The position numbers and the translations under genes were made by a program. The notes under the pieces are model-generated. The model was not told the origin of the DNA and did not search any database. It worked only from the letters and a program-made list of their open reading frames with translations. 64,000 bases of DNA from Lampris incognitus (lineage: Eukaryota > Chordata > Actinopteri > Lampriformes > Lampridae): positions 87,917,986 to 87,981,985 of the forward strand of contig NC_079212.1 of assembly GCF_029633865.1 (NCBI RefSeq), in the 5' to 3' direction. This document shows positions 35,000 to 45,935 of this stretch, piece after piece; position 1 is the stretch's first letter, and each line of letters starts with the position of its first letter.

Positions 35000-36617
35000 C
35001 ACTACCGTTCAAAAGTTTGGGATCACCCAAACAATTTTGTGTTTTCCATGAAAAGTCACACTTATTCACCACCATATGTTGGGAAATGAATAGAAAATAG
35101 AGTCAAGACATTGACAAGGTTAGAAATAATGATTTGTATTTGAAATAAGATTTTTTTTACATCAAACTTTGCTTTCGTCAAAGAATCCTCCATTTGCAGC
35201 AATTACAGCATTGCAGACCTTTGGCATTCTAGCTGTTAATTTGTTGAGGTAATCTGGAGAAATTGCACCCCACGCTTCCACAAGCAGCTCCCACAAGTTG
35301 GATTGGTTGGATGGGCACTTCTTGCGTACCATACGGTCAAGCTGCTCCCACAACAGCTCAATGGGGTTCAGATCTGGTGACTGCGCTGGCCACTCCATTA
35401 CCGATAGAATACCAGCTGCCTGCTTCTGCTCTAAATAGTTCTTGCACAATTTGGAGGTGTGTTTAGGGTCATTGTCCTGTTGTAGGATGAAATTGGCTCC
35501 AATCAAGCGCTGTCCACTGGGTATGGCATGGCGTTGCAAAATGGAGTAATAGCCTTCCTTATTCAGAATCCCTTTTACCCTGTACAAATCTCCCACCTTA
35601 CCAGCACCAAAGCAACCCCAGACCATCACATTACCTCCACCATGCTTAACAGATGGCGTCAGGCATTCTTCCAGCATCTTTTCATTTGTTCTGCGTCTCA
35701 CAAACGTTCTTCTTTGTGATCCAAACACCTCAAACTTGGATTCATCCGTCCACAACACTTTTTTCCAGTCTTCCTCTGTCCAATGTCTGTGTTCTTTTGC
35801 CCATCTTAATCTTTTTCTTTTATTGGTCAGTCTCAGATATGGCTTTTTCTTTGCCACTCTGCCCTGAAGCCCAGAATCCCGCAGCCGCCTCTTCACTGTA
35901 GATGTTGACACTGGTGTTTTGCGGGTACTATTTAATGAAGATGCCAGTTGGGGATCTGTGAGGCGTCTGTTTCTCAAACTAGAGACTCTAATGTACTTAT
36001 CTTCTTGCTCAGTTGTGCAACGCGGCCTCCCACTTCTTTTTCTACTCTGGTTAGAGCCTGTTTGTGCTGTCCTCTGAAGGGAGTAGTACACACCGGTGTA
36101 GGAAATCTTCAATTTCTTAGCAATTTCTCGCATGGAATAGCCTTCATTTCTAAGAACAAGAATAGACTGTCGAGTTTCAGATGAAAGTTCTCTTTTTCTA
36201 GCCATTTTGAGCGTTTAATTGACCCCACAAATGTGATGCTCCAGAAACTCAATCTGCTCAAAGGAAGGTCAGTTTTGTAGCTTCTGTATCGAGCTAAACT
36301 GTTTTCAGATGTGTGAACATGATTGCACAAGGGTTTTCTAATCATCAATTAGCCTTCTGAGCCAATGAGCAAACACATTGTACCATTAGAACACTGGAGT
36401 GATAGTTGCTTGAAATGGGCCTCTATACACCTATGTAGATATTGCACCAAAAACCAGACATTTGCAGCTAGAATAGTCATTTACCACATTAGCAATGTAT
36501 AGAGTGTATTTCTTTAAAGTTAAGACTAGTTTAAAGTTATCTTCATTGAAAAGTACAGTGCTTTTCCTTCAAAAATATGGACATTTCAATGTGATCCCAA
36601 ACTTTTGAACGGTAGTG
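35000..36617 (-). mobile_element. Complete Tc1/mariner transposon, DD38E 'Intruder' type
   Basis: A 1618-bp element flanked by TA on both sides. The terminal inverted repeats are 27 bp, perfect, and begin CACTACCGTTCAAAAGTTTG. It carries a single uninterrupted transposase frame on the minus strand. 5' UTR is about 410 bp (36206-36617), 3' UTR about 160 bp. It is the parent type of the foldback element at 21082-22278. Confidence 0.95.
35162..36205 (-). CDS. Tc1/mariner transposase, intact 347-aa frame (DD38E)
   Basis: Cut-and-paste transposase that binds the inverted repeats and inserts at TA. The N-terminus has a helix-turn-helix (SSETRQSILVLRNEGYSMRE) and a GRPR linker (KRSGRPRCTTEQED), then a second DNA-binding part. 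Catalytic residues are visible: Asp in LWTDESKFEVFG, Asp in ILQQDNDPKHTSKL, and Glu in SPDLNPIELLWEQL. Exactly 38 residues separate the second Asp from the Glu, where canonical Tc1 has 34. The Tc1-type GGGNVMVWGCF loop is present. Length (347) is normal for the family. The start MARKREL is also preserved in the foldback copy. No stop or frameshift was found; activity is unproven. Confidence 0.93.
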   Translation of the reverse strand: MARKRELSSETRQSILVLRNEGYSMREIAKKLKISYTGVYYSLQRTAQTGSNQSRKRSGRPRCTTEQEDKYIRVSSLRNRRLTDPQLASSLNSTRKTPVSTSTVKRRLRDSGLQGRVAKKKPYLRLTNKRKRLRWAKEHRHWTEEDWKKVLWTDESKFEVFGSQRRTFVRRRTNEKMLEECLTPSVKHGGGNVMVWGCFGAGKVGDLYRVKGILNKEGYYSILQRHAIPSGQRLIGANFILQQDNDPKHTSKLCKNYLEQKQAAGILSVMEWPAQSPDLNPIELLWEQLDRMVRKKCPSNQSNLWELLVEAWGAISPDYLNKLTARMPKVCNAVIAANGGFFDESKV

Positions 36618-36691
36618 TATATTTAGATTATACTTAGTTATTTATACGTTTTGTAAGCAGTTATTAATGAGAACATCTTCCTCTTCCCTAG

Positions 36692-36849
36692 TGGTGGTGT
36701 GTTCTGGCACCTGGAACGCTCTGAGCGTGTCAGGAAGTTCAGAAATGCAGTACAAGTTGATGAAGGAGATGTACGATGGCTGCGAGATTGTAATGGGCAA
36801 TCTTGAGATCACCATGATGGAGCACTGGAGAGACTTCTCATTCCTAAAG
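36692..36849 (+). CDS. erbb3: erbb3 exon 2: start of receptor L1 domain
   Basis: Follows CTCTTCCCTAG and supplies two bases to the codon split after exon 1. It reads VVCSGTWNALSVSGSSEMQY, then KLMKEMYDGCEIVMGNLEIT and DFSFLK, ending AAAG|GTAAGG in phase 0. CSGTWNALSVSG and VMGNLEI match the beginning of the ligand-binding L1 domain of ERBB3 better than EGFR, which has GTSNKLTQLG here. The first Cys and the Cys in DGCEIV are the conserved L1 disulphide pair. It is 16.3 kb downstream of exon 1. Confidence 0.95.
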
Positions 36850-37639
36850 GTAAGGACAACATAGGAAATACTGTGGTAATAGACTGGAATTCAACGTAAA
36901 TACCAGTAGTTAATTTGTCTGAAACAACACATGTATTCTGTTTGGCCAAAAAAACGCGGACACCCCTTCTAATTAGTGGGTTCGGCTATTTCAGCCAAAT
37001 CCATTGCTAACAAGTGCATAAAATCAAGCATACAACCATGCATTTGTATAGGCTTTGCCCTGTAAGAGCTGTCGCTATTGGATGTATCCCTGTCCCGGAT
37101 AACAAAATTGCTGTGGCCCGGACCCGTCCCACACCGACACTTTCATCCGGCCCACATACCGTGTGGAATGATGGCACTTGGGCGGTCCGCTCCTGTTTGC
37201 CAGATCTGGGCCAGAACCAAGCCATAGCAATGCCGCATGTGCCACATATTTGCCAAAGGTGTCCCATATTTTTTTTGTGATATTTGGGCCATATTCACCA
37301 TTTACCACACGGGCCACTTCAGGGTCACATCCATTTTGTGAGGGCCAGAAGAAGGCCATCAGTGCTGCATCATTGCCTGAAGTGGCCCACATCCGGATGC
37401 TATCCGGGGTGTGAATGCGCAGTCATGAAGATTTTCTTTAGCACCCTCGTGCTCTGCACGGGCCTCTCTCGGGTTCGCATTCAACACCTGCATGACCTGA
37501 GCTCTGCTCCCTCTTTTTCTTCAGTTTCTGATGCAGTCCACAGTGACGAAAGAAGATATGACTTCCAAAAAAAAAAGATGCACCCGTTGAGCCTTCGCGC
37601 AAGCAGTGGCAGCAATGGCGAGATGCAGGGAACGTGTGT

Positions 37640-38170
37640 TTAGACTTAGACTGCTTTTATTGTCATTGCCTCATTTGCATGTCTCATACATACAAGGGAA
37701 CGAAATTGCGTTTCATATGGACCTCAGTGCCACATAAAAACAAATAACACACAATAAATATCTAAAACAAAAAGTGCATTAAAAACAAGAACTACTTCAC
37801 AGACCTAAACATCAGAAGCACACCTGACACGGACAGTGAGTGAGAAGGTCAAAAAGTCATCTTGTGGAAGGTCTCAGTGTTCAGGTTGTTGAGGAACCTC
37901 ACAGCCTGAGGAATGAAGCTGTTGCATAGTCTGGTGGAGGCAGCAAGGATGCTCCGGTACCTCCTGCCAGAGGGTAGGAGGGTGAAGTGGATGTGGGAAG
38001 GGTGGGTGGGGTCCTTCATGATGCTGAGAGCCTTCCGGGTGCACCGTGCATCATAGATGGCCTGGATGGGTGGCAGAGCGGGTCCTATGATCTGTCCAGC
38101 AGTCTTCACTACCCCCTGTAGGGATTTGCGGTCGGAGGCCTTGCAGGTCCCATGCCAGACAGGGATGGAT
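37640..38170 (-). mobile_element. L2-group LINE 3' end
   Basis: The minus strand encodes [40 protein letters not shown] and LLPSGRRYRSILAASTRLCN, the usual L2 C-terminus, and ends in CAATAAAAGCAG. 5'-truncated at a TA microsatellite. Confidence 0.88.
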
Positions 38171-38186
38171 GGGGGGAGATGTTGTG

Positions 38187-38187
<1 letters not shown>

Positions 38188-38274
<87 letters not shown>
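38188..38274. repeat. (TA)n microsatellite
   Basis: About 42 TA units between the L2 fragment and a MITE. Confidence 0.97.
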
Positions 38275-38275
<1 letters not shown>

Positions 38276-38649
38276 TTAGTACAAAAAGTAAGGAAATGTG
38301 TGTTTGGTAGAGTATTTTTTTGTTGTAACAATGCTTCTTGGCAATAAATCTTATACCGTTGGAAAGCCTCTTTATTTCCCTTTTAAATGGGGCCACATTT
38401 GTAAGGAACATGCATTTGTGGGATGAGCGGCAGAGCTGAGTATGTGGGTTGGGCCCATGAAAAATTTGCCAAATCTTCTCTACCAATGCCAAACAGCTTA
38501 TTTTGCTGCTGCTATTGACTCTTGTTTTGAGCTTCTGGTACCCCAGGTGCTGACAACCAGCTGCCTGACATAAGATTTATTGCCAAGAAGCATTGTTACA
38601 ACAAAGAAATAATCTACCAAACACACATTTCTTTACTTTTTGTGCTAAG
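38275..38649. mobile_element. Tc1/mariner-type MITE with about 85-bp inverted repeats
   Basis: Left end CTTAGTACAAAAAGTAAGGA and right end (inverted) CTTAGCACAAAAAGTAAAGA pair over roughly 85 bp, including TTGTAACAATGCTTCTTGGC and its inverse. It is 375 bp, non-coding, and flanked by TA-rich sequence. Inserted in the DIRS element. Confidence 0.82.
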
Positions 38650-38654
38650 TTTAT

Positions 38655-39000
38655 ATACAACAGGGTGCTGGAGACGGTCATGTCATCAGACAGCTGCTCC
38701 GATGACAGATTTGTTGGAGCTCCTGGGAAAAGGAGCTATTTCCAGAGTCCCACCACGCGAGGAAAATGAGGGCTATTCCTCCCGCTACTTCATAGTGCCT
38801 AAGAAAACGGGCAGAATGAGACCAATTCTCAATCTGTCCCTCTTCAACAAATAAATAATGAAGAAAGAGACCACTTCACATGCTCACCATAAAATATGTG
38901 CTGGAGTGTGTGCGCCTCGGCAATTGGTTCACATCCATCAACCTAAAGGATGCTTATTTTCATGTGCCCATCCTCCCCAGGCACAGGAAATTCCACCCAG
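38655..39000 (+). pseudogene. DIRS reverse transcriptase, N-terminal relic
   Basis: Reads AISRVPPREENEGYSSRYFI, VPKKTGRMRPILNLS, then (frameshift) LGNWFTSINLKDAYFHVPIL. This is the DIRS-type RT opening. A 1.05-kb insertion separates it from the rest. Confidence 0.75.
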
Positions 39001-39206
39001 TCTCTGGTGGGCATGCTTGGGACACTTGAAGGGCCAAACGGGTACGAGTTGAGATGTGGATCCCACATCGACCGGCTGCTAAACAAGATGCCTCTGTCAT
39101 TCAGGGACTGATTCATTGAATACTGTCTGAGCCGCGGCCTTCTCCAGACAGGGTCAGACATGACATACACCCTGCCTGACCTGGCAGCTGGCTCCATAAC
39201 GATTTG

Positions 39207-39450
39207 GAGTAGCCACCAGAGGGCTCTTTCATATTTTTCACTGTTTCTGCCGGTGTAAGGGGAAAAAATTAGAGTAGCCACCAGAGGGCGCGCTCATATT
39301 TTTCGCTGTTTCTGCTGGTGTAAGGTGAACTTTTTAGAGTAGCCACCAGAAGGCGAGCTCATATTTTCGTTGTTTCTGCTGGTATAAGGTGAACTAATTG
39401 GAATAGCTACCAGGGGACGCCCTCATATTTTTTGCTGTTTCTGTTCTGGT
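39207..39450. repeat. 65-bp tandem repeat, about 3.7 copies
   Basis: Units begin GAGTAGCCACCAGAGGGC at 39207, 39272, 39337 and (decayed) 39401, and include TTTCTGCTGGTGTAAGG. It lies in the stretch 39001-40040 that interrupts the DIRS reverse transcriptase. The rest of that stretch is unrecognised apart from the SINE at its right end. Confidence 0.85.
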
Positions 39451-39795
39451 TCAGCTGTTGGGGCCATTTTAGGTCCGCAAGGTGACAAGCAAGACAAAAT
39501 AAAGAGAGACACAATGTAATCTACAAACTCACAAATATGGAGGGAATTCTGTTGGAATAATTTAACTCGCTTTTTCATAACACCTAAAATAAAAAGCAGG
39601 CAACTTGCTGCACAACAACAGTGCAGTGTCGGAGGCTGTGTGTGAGCATGGAGGCTGACCACTCGCATAGTTTCTAGAAATGGCACAAAGACAGGGTTAT
39701 ATTGGGAGAATGTAAACGTAGGTATCAAGAATATTTTGGGATATGAAATCCCAAATACCTGCCCTATGATGTATCTTGGTAACATTGAGGATGTT

Positions 39796-40036
39796 GTGGG
39801 AGGATCACGCTATTCCTCCCAGTTCCCCCTCCCGCTCGAACAGGAGCCCCGACCGAACAGAGGAGGCGCTAATGCAGCGACCGGGACACACACCCACATC
39901 CGGCTTCCCACCTGCAGACACGGCCGATTGTGTCTGTAGGGACGCCCGACCAAGCCAGTGGCAACACGGGGATTCGAACCGAGATCCCCGTGTTGGTTAG
40001 GCAACAGAAGAGACTGCTATGCTACCTGGACTCCCC
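39796..40036 (-). mobile_element. tRNA-derived SINE, second type
   Basis: The minus strand starts GGGGAGTCCAGGTAGCATAG, with box A-like TAGCATAGCAGTCTCTTC and box B GGTTCGAATCCCCG. The body differs from the HE1/V-type SINEs. The left end is not sharply defined. Confidence 0.75.
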
Positions 40037-40042
40037 TAAATG

Positions 40043-40660
40043 CCTGTGCTTCTCTTTTAAAGGAGTGCAGTTTCAGTACAGTCGTTTACTTTTCGGTTAT
40101 TCTCTGGCACCACGTACCTTCTCCAAATGCGTGGAAACAGCCTCGGAGCCGTTATGCAGGAGAGGAATCAGGGTTTTATTCTATCTGGACGGTCTGATTG
40201 TGATGGCTTCCTCCAGAGAGAGTGCTGCGCTTCACACAGTGGAGCTTGTAAAACACCCGTCATTGCTGGGTTTTGCCATAAACTGGCAAAAGAGCTCTCC
40301 CCTTCCTTTTCCAGTCAATAATTTACCTGGGGGTGGATCTGGATTCATCCAAAATGAAAGTGAAACTGTCCCCAGCCAGGCTGGAAGCGCTCAGCTCTCT
40401 CCTGTCACGTGTCGTGCCTCGCAAAAGTGGCGACGGCGCTGTCTGTGATGCACCTGCTGGATATGATGTCAGTCAGTCATGTAGTGGTTCCTCTGCGTCT
40501 TCTTTACATGAGGAAAGTCCAGAGATGGTTTGGCCATCTCCACATCGACCCGATGCGTCACAGGAGATGCGTGGTGACTGCCCCTCCCTCCCTGCAGGTA
40601 GACCTGATATATTGGGAAATCCCTTTTGTTTTGTCAGCAGGGATTCCCCTTAAGAGAGCT
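40043..40660 (+). pseudogene. DIRS reverse transcriptase, C-terminal relic
   Basis: Reads KGVQFQYSRLLFGYSLAPRT and LFYLDGLIVMASS (the catalytic box, normally YLDD, has its second Asp replaced by Gly), then INWQKSSPLPFP and VDLDSSKMKVKLSPARLEAL. Frameshifts occur between these parts. Interrupted by a hAT element at 40685. Confidence 0.78.
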
Positions 40661-40684
40661 ACTTAATACATATTGGTGTACACT

Positions 40685-41477
40685 CAGTGGCGTCGTAGTG
40701 GAGGGAAAAAGGGGAAGGACCTACACCAGGGCCCAGAAGGGGGGGGGGTGCGCTCGGGAAGCCTGGAATCAAGAATTTGTTTTGGTTTGCACATTTTTAT
40801 TCCTAACTAATTAGTGTCATGACTTCAGTTAAAATTGGCCATCGGTTGAGGGACTCAAAGGAAATAGTGGAGACTCTCTGAGGCCCCTCTCACCCCTCTC
40901 TGAGGCCCCTCTCACCCCTTACAAAAGGTGCAAAATGGTTTAGTCCGCCCCTCACGAGCATCTGTCAATGCAGCTCATCTAGTCCTGTTGCGAGTGACTG
41001 CTGATACAAGCACAAGCACAGAGTCGTGTCTTTCCCAAAGAAAGCAAAATTTGGGTTCCAGAAAAGAAAAGACACAAAGGAAAGGGAGAGAAGACAAAAT
41101 GAGGGAAAACAACTGTTGAATAATTTCTTCCAAAAGAAAGGTGAGCTAGGAGCTTTTAAAAGAAAGGTGGGCTAGCTAACTCCTACTACCACAGCTAGGT
41201 AGCAGCTAGCTAGCTAACTCTTAACTCCTTCTACCTGAACACAGTAGGAGTTAGCTAGCTAGCTAGTACTGTAACACACGCTGCATCCTACGTTTATCAG
41301 CATCATAGCTAAAGTTTCATAGGAAATTATATCTATGAATATTACCTAGCTTAACATGAAACACATAATATACAGTATGCTAGAACTAAAAAAAAGTGAT
41401 GCGTGAGAGACAAAAGAGGAAAGGGGCCCACAGAGACTGCTTATGTATAGGGCCCAGAATTTTGTGCTACACCCCTG
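40685..41477. mobile_element. Non-autonomous hAT element, 793 bp, with 8-bp target duplication
   Basis: Ends CAGTGGCGTCGTAGTGG and (inverted) CAGGGGTGTAGCACAAAATT. Flanked by TGTACACT at 40677-40684 and 41478-41485. Removing it restores the DIRS RNase H frame (V-Y-T-D-A-S). No transposase frame is present. Confidence 0.88.
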
Positions 41478-42355
41478 TGTACACTGATGCATCTCTCTTC
41501 AGATGGGGAGGAATGTGTCAGTCTCACGTTGTGGGAGGAAAGTGGCCAGAGCCTCCATCTCTCCACATAAACTGTCTGGAGCTGTCCACAGTGTTGAAAG
41601 TGCTGAAACATTTTGCCCCACAGTTGAAAGACAAACATGTGGTTGTGAGGACAGACAACAAGACAGCCACCAGGGCGGTGTTTGCTCAGCTCGACTGCTA
41701 GAAATGGCCAGAAGCCTCCTGCTGTGGTCTCACATGAATCTGTGCTCCATCAGGGTGGTTTATGTACCGGGCAAAGAGAACTGAACCGCGGCTCTGATGT
41801 CACGTGGCGGCCCCTCTCAAAACAAGTGGAGGCTGAATCCCACACAGTGGTGGTGGTGTGTGGTTTAGCCTTGGCTGTGAGAGATGACATGGGTTCAGTC
41901 ATTCCGAGGCCAAATCCTGCGTTCATGCCCAAAGTCATAACCAGCTGTTTTAGATCAAGAGTTGTTTCCGTGGAAGGTTTTTTACCCCTCCTTCTCACAG
42001 AAAGGAGAGGGAAGAAACATCACATCGCCTCTGTGTGGTGTGCATTGTCCCATTATGTGGCATGCACAGTAGGCCTCAGACAGACACAGCAGCTGTTTGT
42101 GCATTACAGAGAGCATTCTCAGGGAAAGCCGCTGACAAATCAGTGTTTGGCTCACTGGCTGTGTGAAGCTATCACACAGGCATATGTCTCTGTGGGGGAG
42201 GACCCCCCTGCCTGGTATTCGTGGCCACTCTATGACAGCTTTGTCCTCCTCCACAGCTCCCCTCAGAAGAATGGCGGTGGAAGACATATGCACAGCGGAA
42301 TCATAGGCTTCGCCATGTCCTTTTATTCAGTTCTATCTGCACGATACGTCTGAGT
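41478..42355 (+). pseudogene. DIRS RNase H and tyrosine recombinase relic
   Basis: RNase H begins YTDASLFRWGGMC and continues LHINCLELSTVLKVL and VVRTDNKTATRAV, with the catalytic Asp-Glu-Asp pattern. After about 41800 a recombinase-like part (TEGFLPLLLTERRGKKHH decayed, LRQTQQLFVHYREHSQGKPL, CLAHWLCEAITQAYVS, MSFYSVLSARYV) matches the C-terminal end of DIRS recombinases. The usual HSTR-type active site is lost by frameshift. Inactive. Confidence 0.72.
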
Positions 42356-42686
42356 GTTCTCCAACTCGTTCAGTGCTGAACGTGCTTGGTGACCAATGAC
42401 ACACTGTCAGCTCTGAGCACGTTACGCACACTGTCATCACTCTAGAGAGGCGATACATGCGCCACAGGCTGTTATGTGCTTAGGCTCTCTGCTAACTTAT
42501 TTGTATGGGTTCTTTGGCCCACCACAGTGTGTAACAACCGCCGTGCCTGCCCTCGTGACACAAGTTCATTGTTTGTGAGTTTGTGTGTACGTGTGCTTGC
42601 TGTGCGCACCCGTGCCCCATGTGATATATTCCTCTACACACACCACTGGGGCTCAGGGAGTTATTTTGCCCCCTCATTCCTGCTCT

Positions 42687-42816
42687 GGCCCTGTGATGGA
42701 CTGGCGGCCTGTCCAGGGTGTCTCCCCGCCTACCGCCCAATGACTGTTGGGATAGGCTTCAGCGTCCCCGCGACCCTGAGAGCAGGATAAGTGGTTCGGA
42801 TAATGGATGGATGAAT
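42687..42816 (+). mobile_element. HE1/V-type SINE, 3' fragment
   Basis: CCCTGTGATGGACTGGCGGC through GCGACCCTGAGAGCAGGATA to ATGGATGGATG, identical in order to the 3' ends of the full-length SINEs. The tRNA head is absent. Confidence 0.9.
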
Positions 42817-43074
42817 TCACGGTCTGCTCGCATTCGGGACTTTTTACAATGCGTAATTATCGTCCCTGCTCACTCACTGCAGCAGGTGTGTTATGTGAGG
42901 GGATTGTAATTCTTTCACCCTGACCATTCAGACAGGGTTAGGAGCAGGAGAGGGCCATAGCACAGCTGATATTATTTTATGCGTGTTGTGCACTTTGTGC
43001 TTACGGTGCTTGCGTACTGGTGTGTTAGTGCATGTGGACTGATGGTCCAGTGGGGTATTGACCGCATCCAGCTT

Positions 43075-43410
43075 CACCCTTATCCCAACAGCGACAGCTC
43101 TTAGAGGGCGAATTCTCTACGAAAGAGAACGTTGGTTATGTATCATAACCCCTAATTCTATGAGTATAGGCACAGCCCTCTAAGCTTCAGGCCCCACTGC
43201 CTCCACCAACATCAGCTGAAGAAAAAGCTGGCTTATTGGGAGCAGAGCTGAGGTCACGCAGGTGTGATATAGCATGAATGGAGACCTGAGAGAGGCCCAT
43301 ATAGAGTACAAGGGTGTGAAAGAAAATCTTCAGGGGATAAGCCCAATAGCGACAGCTCTTAGAGAGCTATATCTATACTCATAGAATCTGGGGTTACGAT
43401 ACGTAACCAA
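43075..43410. repeat. DIRS terminal repeat and internal complementary region
   Basis: 43130-43168 (GTTGGTTATGTATCATAACC ... ATGAGTATA) recurs inverted at 43371-43410. The segment AGCGACAGCTCTTAGAG occurs directly at 43091 and 43360 and inverted at 37060. Split and inverted terminal sequences of this kind are the DIRS signature used to rebuild its ends after circularisation. Confidence 0.8.
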
Positions 43411-44089
43411 CAATCTCCATAGACAAACATTGGCTGTAGAATGGGATGCACTGAGAGTTCAGTGACTTTCACCGTGGTGTTGTCATAGGATGCCACCTTT
43501 CCAACAAGTCAGTTGATCAAATTTATGCCCTGCTAGAGCTGATCTGGTCAACTCAAAGTCTGTAATTGGGGAGTGCAAAAGTCTAGGAGCAAAAGCAGCT
43601 CAGACATGAAGTGGTAGTACACAAAAGCTCACAGAATGGGATCACCATGTGCTGAAGTGTGTCGCACGTAAAAATCACTTGTCCTCAGTTCAGCACTCCC
43701 TACTGAGTTCCAAACTGCCTCTGGAAGCAACGGCAGCACAAGAACTGTTCACCAGGAGCTTCATGAAATGGGTTTCCGTGGCCAAGCAGCCACATACAAG
43801 CCTAGGATCACCATGCGCAATGCCAAGCGTCAGCTGGAGTGGTGTAAAGCACAGCGCCATTGGACTCGGAGTGGAAACGTGTTCTCTGGCGTGAATCATG
43901 CATCACTATCTGGCAGTCTGACGGACGAGTCTTGGTTTGGCTGATGCCAGGATAGTTGCCCCAATGTATAGTTGCATAGTGCCGACTGTAAAGTGCAAAC
44001 TGTATAGTTTGGTAGTGGAGGAATAATGTCCTGGAGTTGTTTTGCATGATTTGGGCTAGGCCCTATTGTTCCAGTGAAGGGAAATCATA

Positions 44090-45089
44090 GTCATGTTTAT
44101 TGGCCATGCAGGTTTGCACATACATGGAATTTGACTCCGGTTTCATGTCTCTCTCAGTGTACTTAACATAGAATAACAACACTGCAACACGACAATCTTC
44201 AGATACATACACAAGGACTGACTTATACAGACGAAATAAGATGTTATAGTGCAATGGTGCAGAGAATACTATATCAGAGATGCTGAAGTAGACGTTAGCA
44301 GGTTACTTACATACATGCCTGAGGTAGATGGATATGAGAGAGTGTACCAGTATACGTACAATGTACAGTACAGTATCTACAAAACTGTGTGATTATTTGA
44401 CAGTGTTAGGCGATCATTTGAATGACAGCCCGCAGAAAGAGTTTAATCCACTGGCAGATTGGGGCTGGTACAGTGAGCCTGGTGAGTTTGGAGTGGAGGA
44501 TATCTGGGACGATGGTGTTGAACACTGAACTGAAATCCATAAACAGAACCCCTGTGTGTCCCTGGGGAGTCGAGGAGTTGGATGATGTAGTGCAATCCCA
44601 TGTTGACTACATCCTCCACTGACCTGTTTGCTCGGTGGGCAAACTGCAGGGGGTCGAGCAGGGGGCCTGTGATTTCCTTCAGGTGGGCCAACATCAGTCT
44701 CTCAAAGGATTTCATGGCTACAGACATTAGGGCAATGGGCCTGTAGTCATTTAATCCTGTGATGTGGGGTTTCTTGGAGACCAGGATAATAGTGGAGCTC
44801 TTGAAGCAGGAGGGGACTACACACAGCTCCATTGATCTGTTGAAGATCAGTGTGAAAATGGGGGCCAGCTGGTCAGCACAGACTTTAAGACAGGAGGGTG
44901 ACATGCCATCCGGGCCCGGTGCCTTCCCAGTCTTCTGTCTCTGGAAGAGCTGGCGCATGTCGTCAACACAGATCCTGAGTGCGAGTGGGGGTTCGGTAGG
45001 GAGGAGAGACGGGCTGGCAGGGAGTGCAGTTGGTTGTGTATTGTGGCTGGAGAGGGTGAGGGGTGTGAAAACTTGCTTCTTTTTTTTTT
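44090..45089 (-). mobile_element. L2-group LINE, internally deleted, nested in Tc1
   Basis: The minus strand carries RT motifs KAPGPDGMSPSCLKV, YRPIALMSVAMKSFERLMLA and ANRSVEDVV, then jumps near 44440 to the 3' end (CATGTACGG, TATCTACCTCAGGC region). Flanks AATCATA (44083-44089) and AATCGTA (45090-45096) look like a slightly diverged 7-bp target duplication. Same subfamily as 28086-34860. Confidence 0.85.
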
Positions 45090-45935
45090 AATCGTAATGC
45101 TACAGCATTAAGATTGTTTTGGGGAGGCCCTTTCCTGTTTCAGCACGACAATGTGCTTGTGCACAAAGCAAGGTCAATAAAGACATGATTTGCTGAGTTT
45201 GGTGAGGGAAAACCTAAGTAGCCTGCCCAGAGCCCTGACCTACACCCCATCTAACAGCTTTGGGAGGAATTGGAACATCGACTGTAAGCCAGGCCTTCTC
45301 CCCAACATCAGTGCCCATCCTAACTAATGCTCTGGTGGCTGAATGGGAGCGAAACCTATGATCCAAAAATCGATGTTCCAAAATCTAGTGGCAAGTCCTC
45401 CAGAAGAGTGGAGGCTGTTATAGCAGCAAGGGGGAAACCAACTCCATATTAACGCCCATGGGTTTGGGATGAGCTGTTCAACAAGCACTTATGGGTGTGA
45501 TGTTTGGGTGACCACATACTTTTGGCCATGTAGTGAAAAGAGTTTGTAAGTATTTTGGACAAGGATATGGATGCACAGAAAATTGACACGGGGTAGAGGT
45601 GGAGACACACGCGCAGAGATTAAAATATAGACACGACAGAGTTTGGAGGTCGAAGTTCTTTTGCTGAAACTGTAGCGCACAAGATACTCCGAGACAGAGG
45701 CTCATTCAAATACAGAAGATGATGACTGAACAATGAAGGAGAAACTCACAATTTGCACAGTTTTTCTTATAAATGACTCAGCTCAAGGTCTTGTCAAAAT
45801 GTATATTTAATAACAGCTCTCAATTAATAGTTGCAGTTCTAAATTATTTTGAGAGGAAAACAAAAACAATGTTACATGTTCTGACAAGTCACAGTGCTGT
45901 TTGTGAAATGGCAACATATGAATGATAGAATTCAC

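Larger units (their letters stand above)
37043..43410 (+). mobile_element. DIRS-like tyrosine-recombinase retrotransposon, interrupted
   Basis: Left terminal repeat: TATAGG...CCTGTAAGAGCTGTCGCTATTGG at about 37047-37081. Right terminal region: CCAATAGCGACAGCTCTTAGAG (inverse of the left) followed by ATACTCATAGAATCTGGGGT (inverted copy of 43140-43160). Between are RT, RNase H and recombinase relics. Insertion into the Tc1 left no target duplication, as expected for DIRS, which integrates by a tyrosine recombinase. It carries an L2 fragment, a MITE, a hAT and SINE sequences. Confidence 0.83.
36938..45535 (+). mobile_element. Tc1-like transposon relic, split by DIRS and L2 insertions
   Basis: The 5' end (GGCCAAA, CGCGGACACCCCTTCTAATTAG, up to ACAACCATGCA at 37042) resumes at 43411 (CAATCTCCATAGACAAACAT), giving a continuous Tc1 sequence. 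After a second gap (44090-45089, an L2) it continues from TAATGCTACAGCATTAAG to the 3' inverted repeat CACATACTTTTGGCCATGTA at 45512-45535. Transposase-like stretches (AGGATGCCACCTTTCCAACA, GAGTGGAGGCTGTTATAGCA) are full of stops, so it is dead. It is the oldest layer in erbb3 intron 2. Confidence 0.88.
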
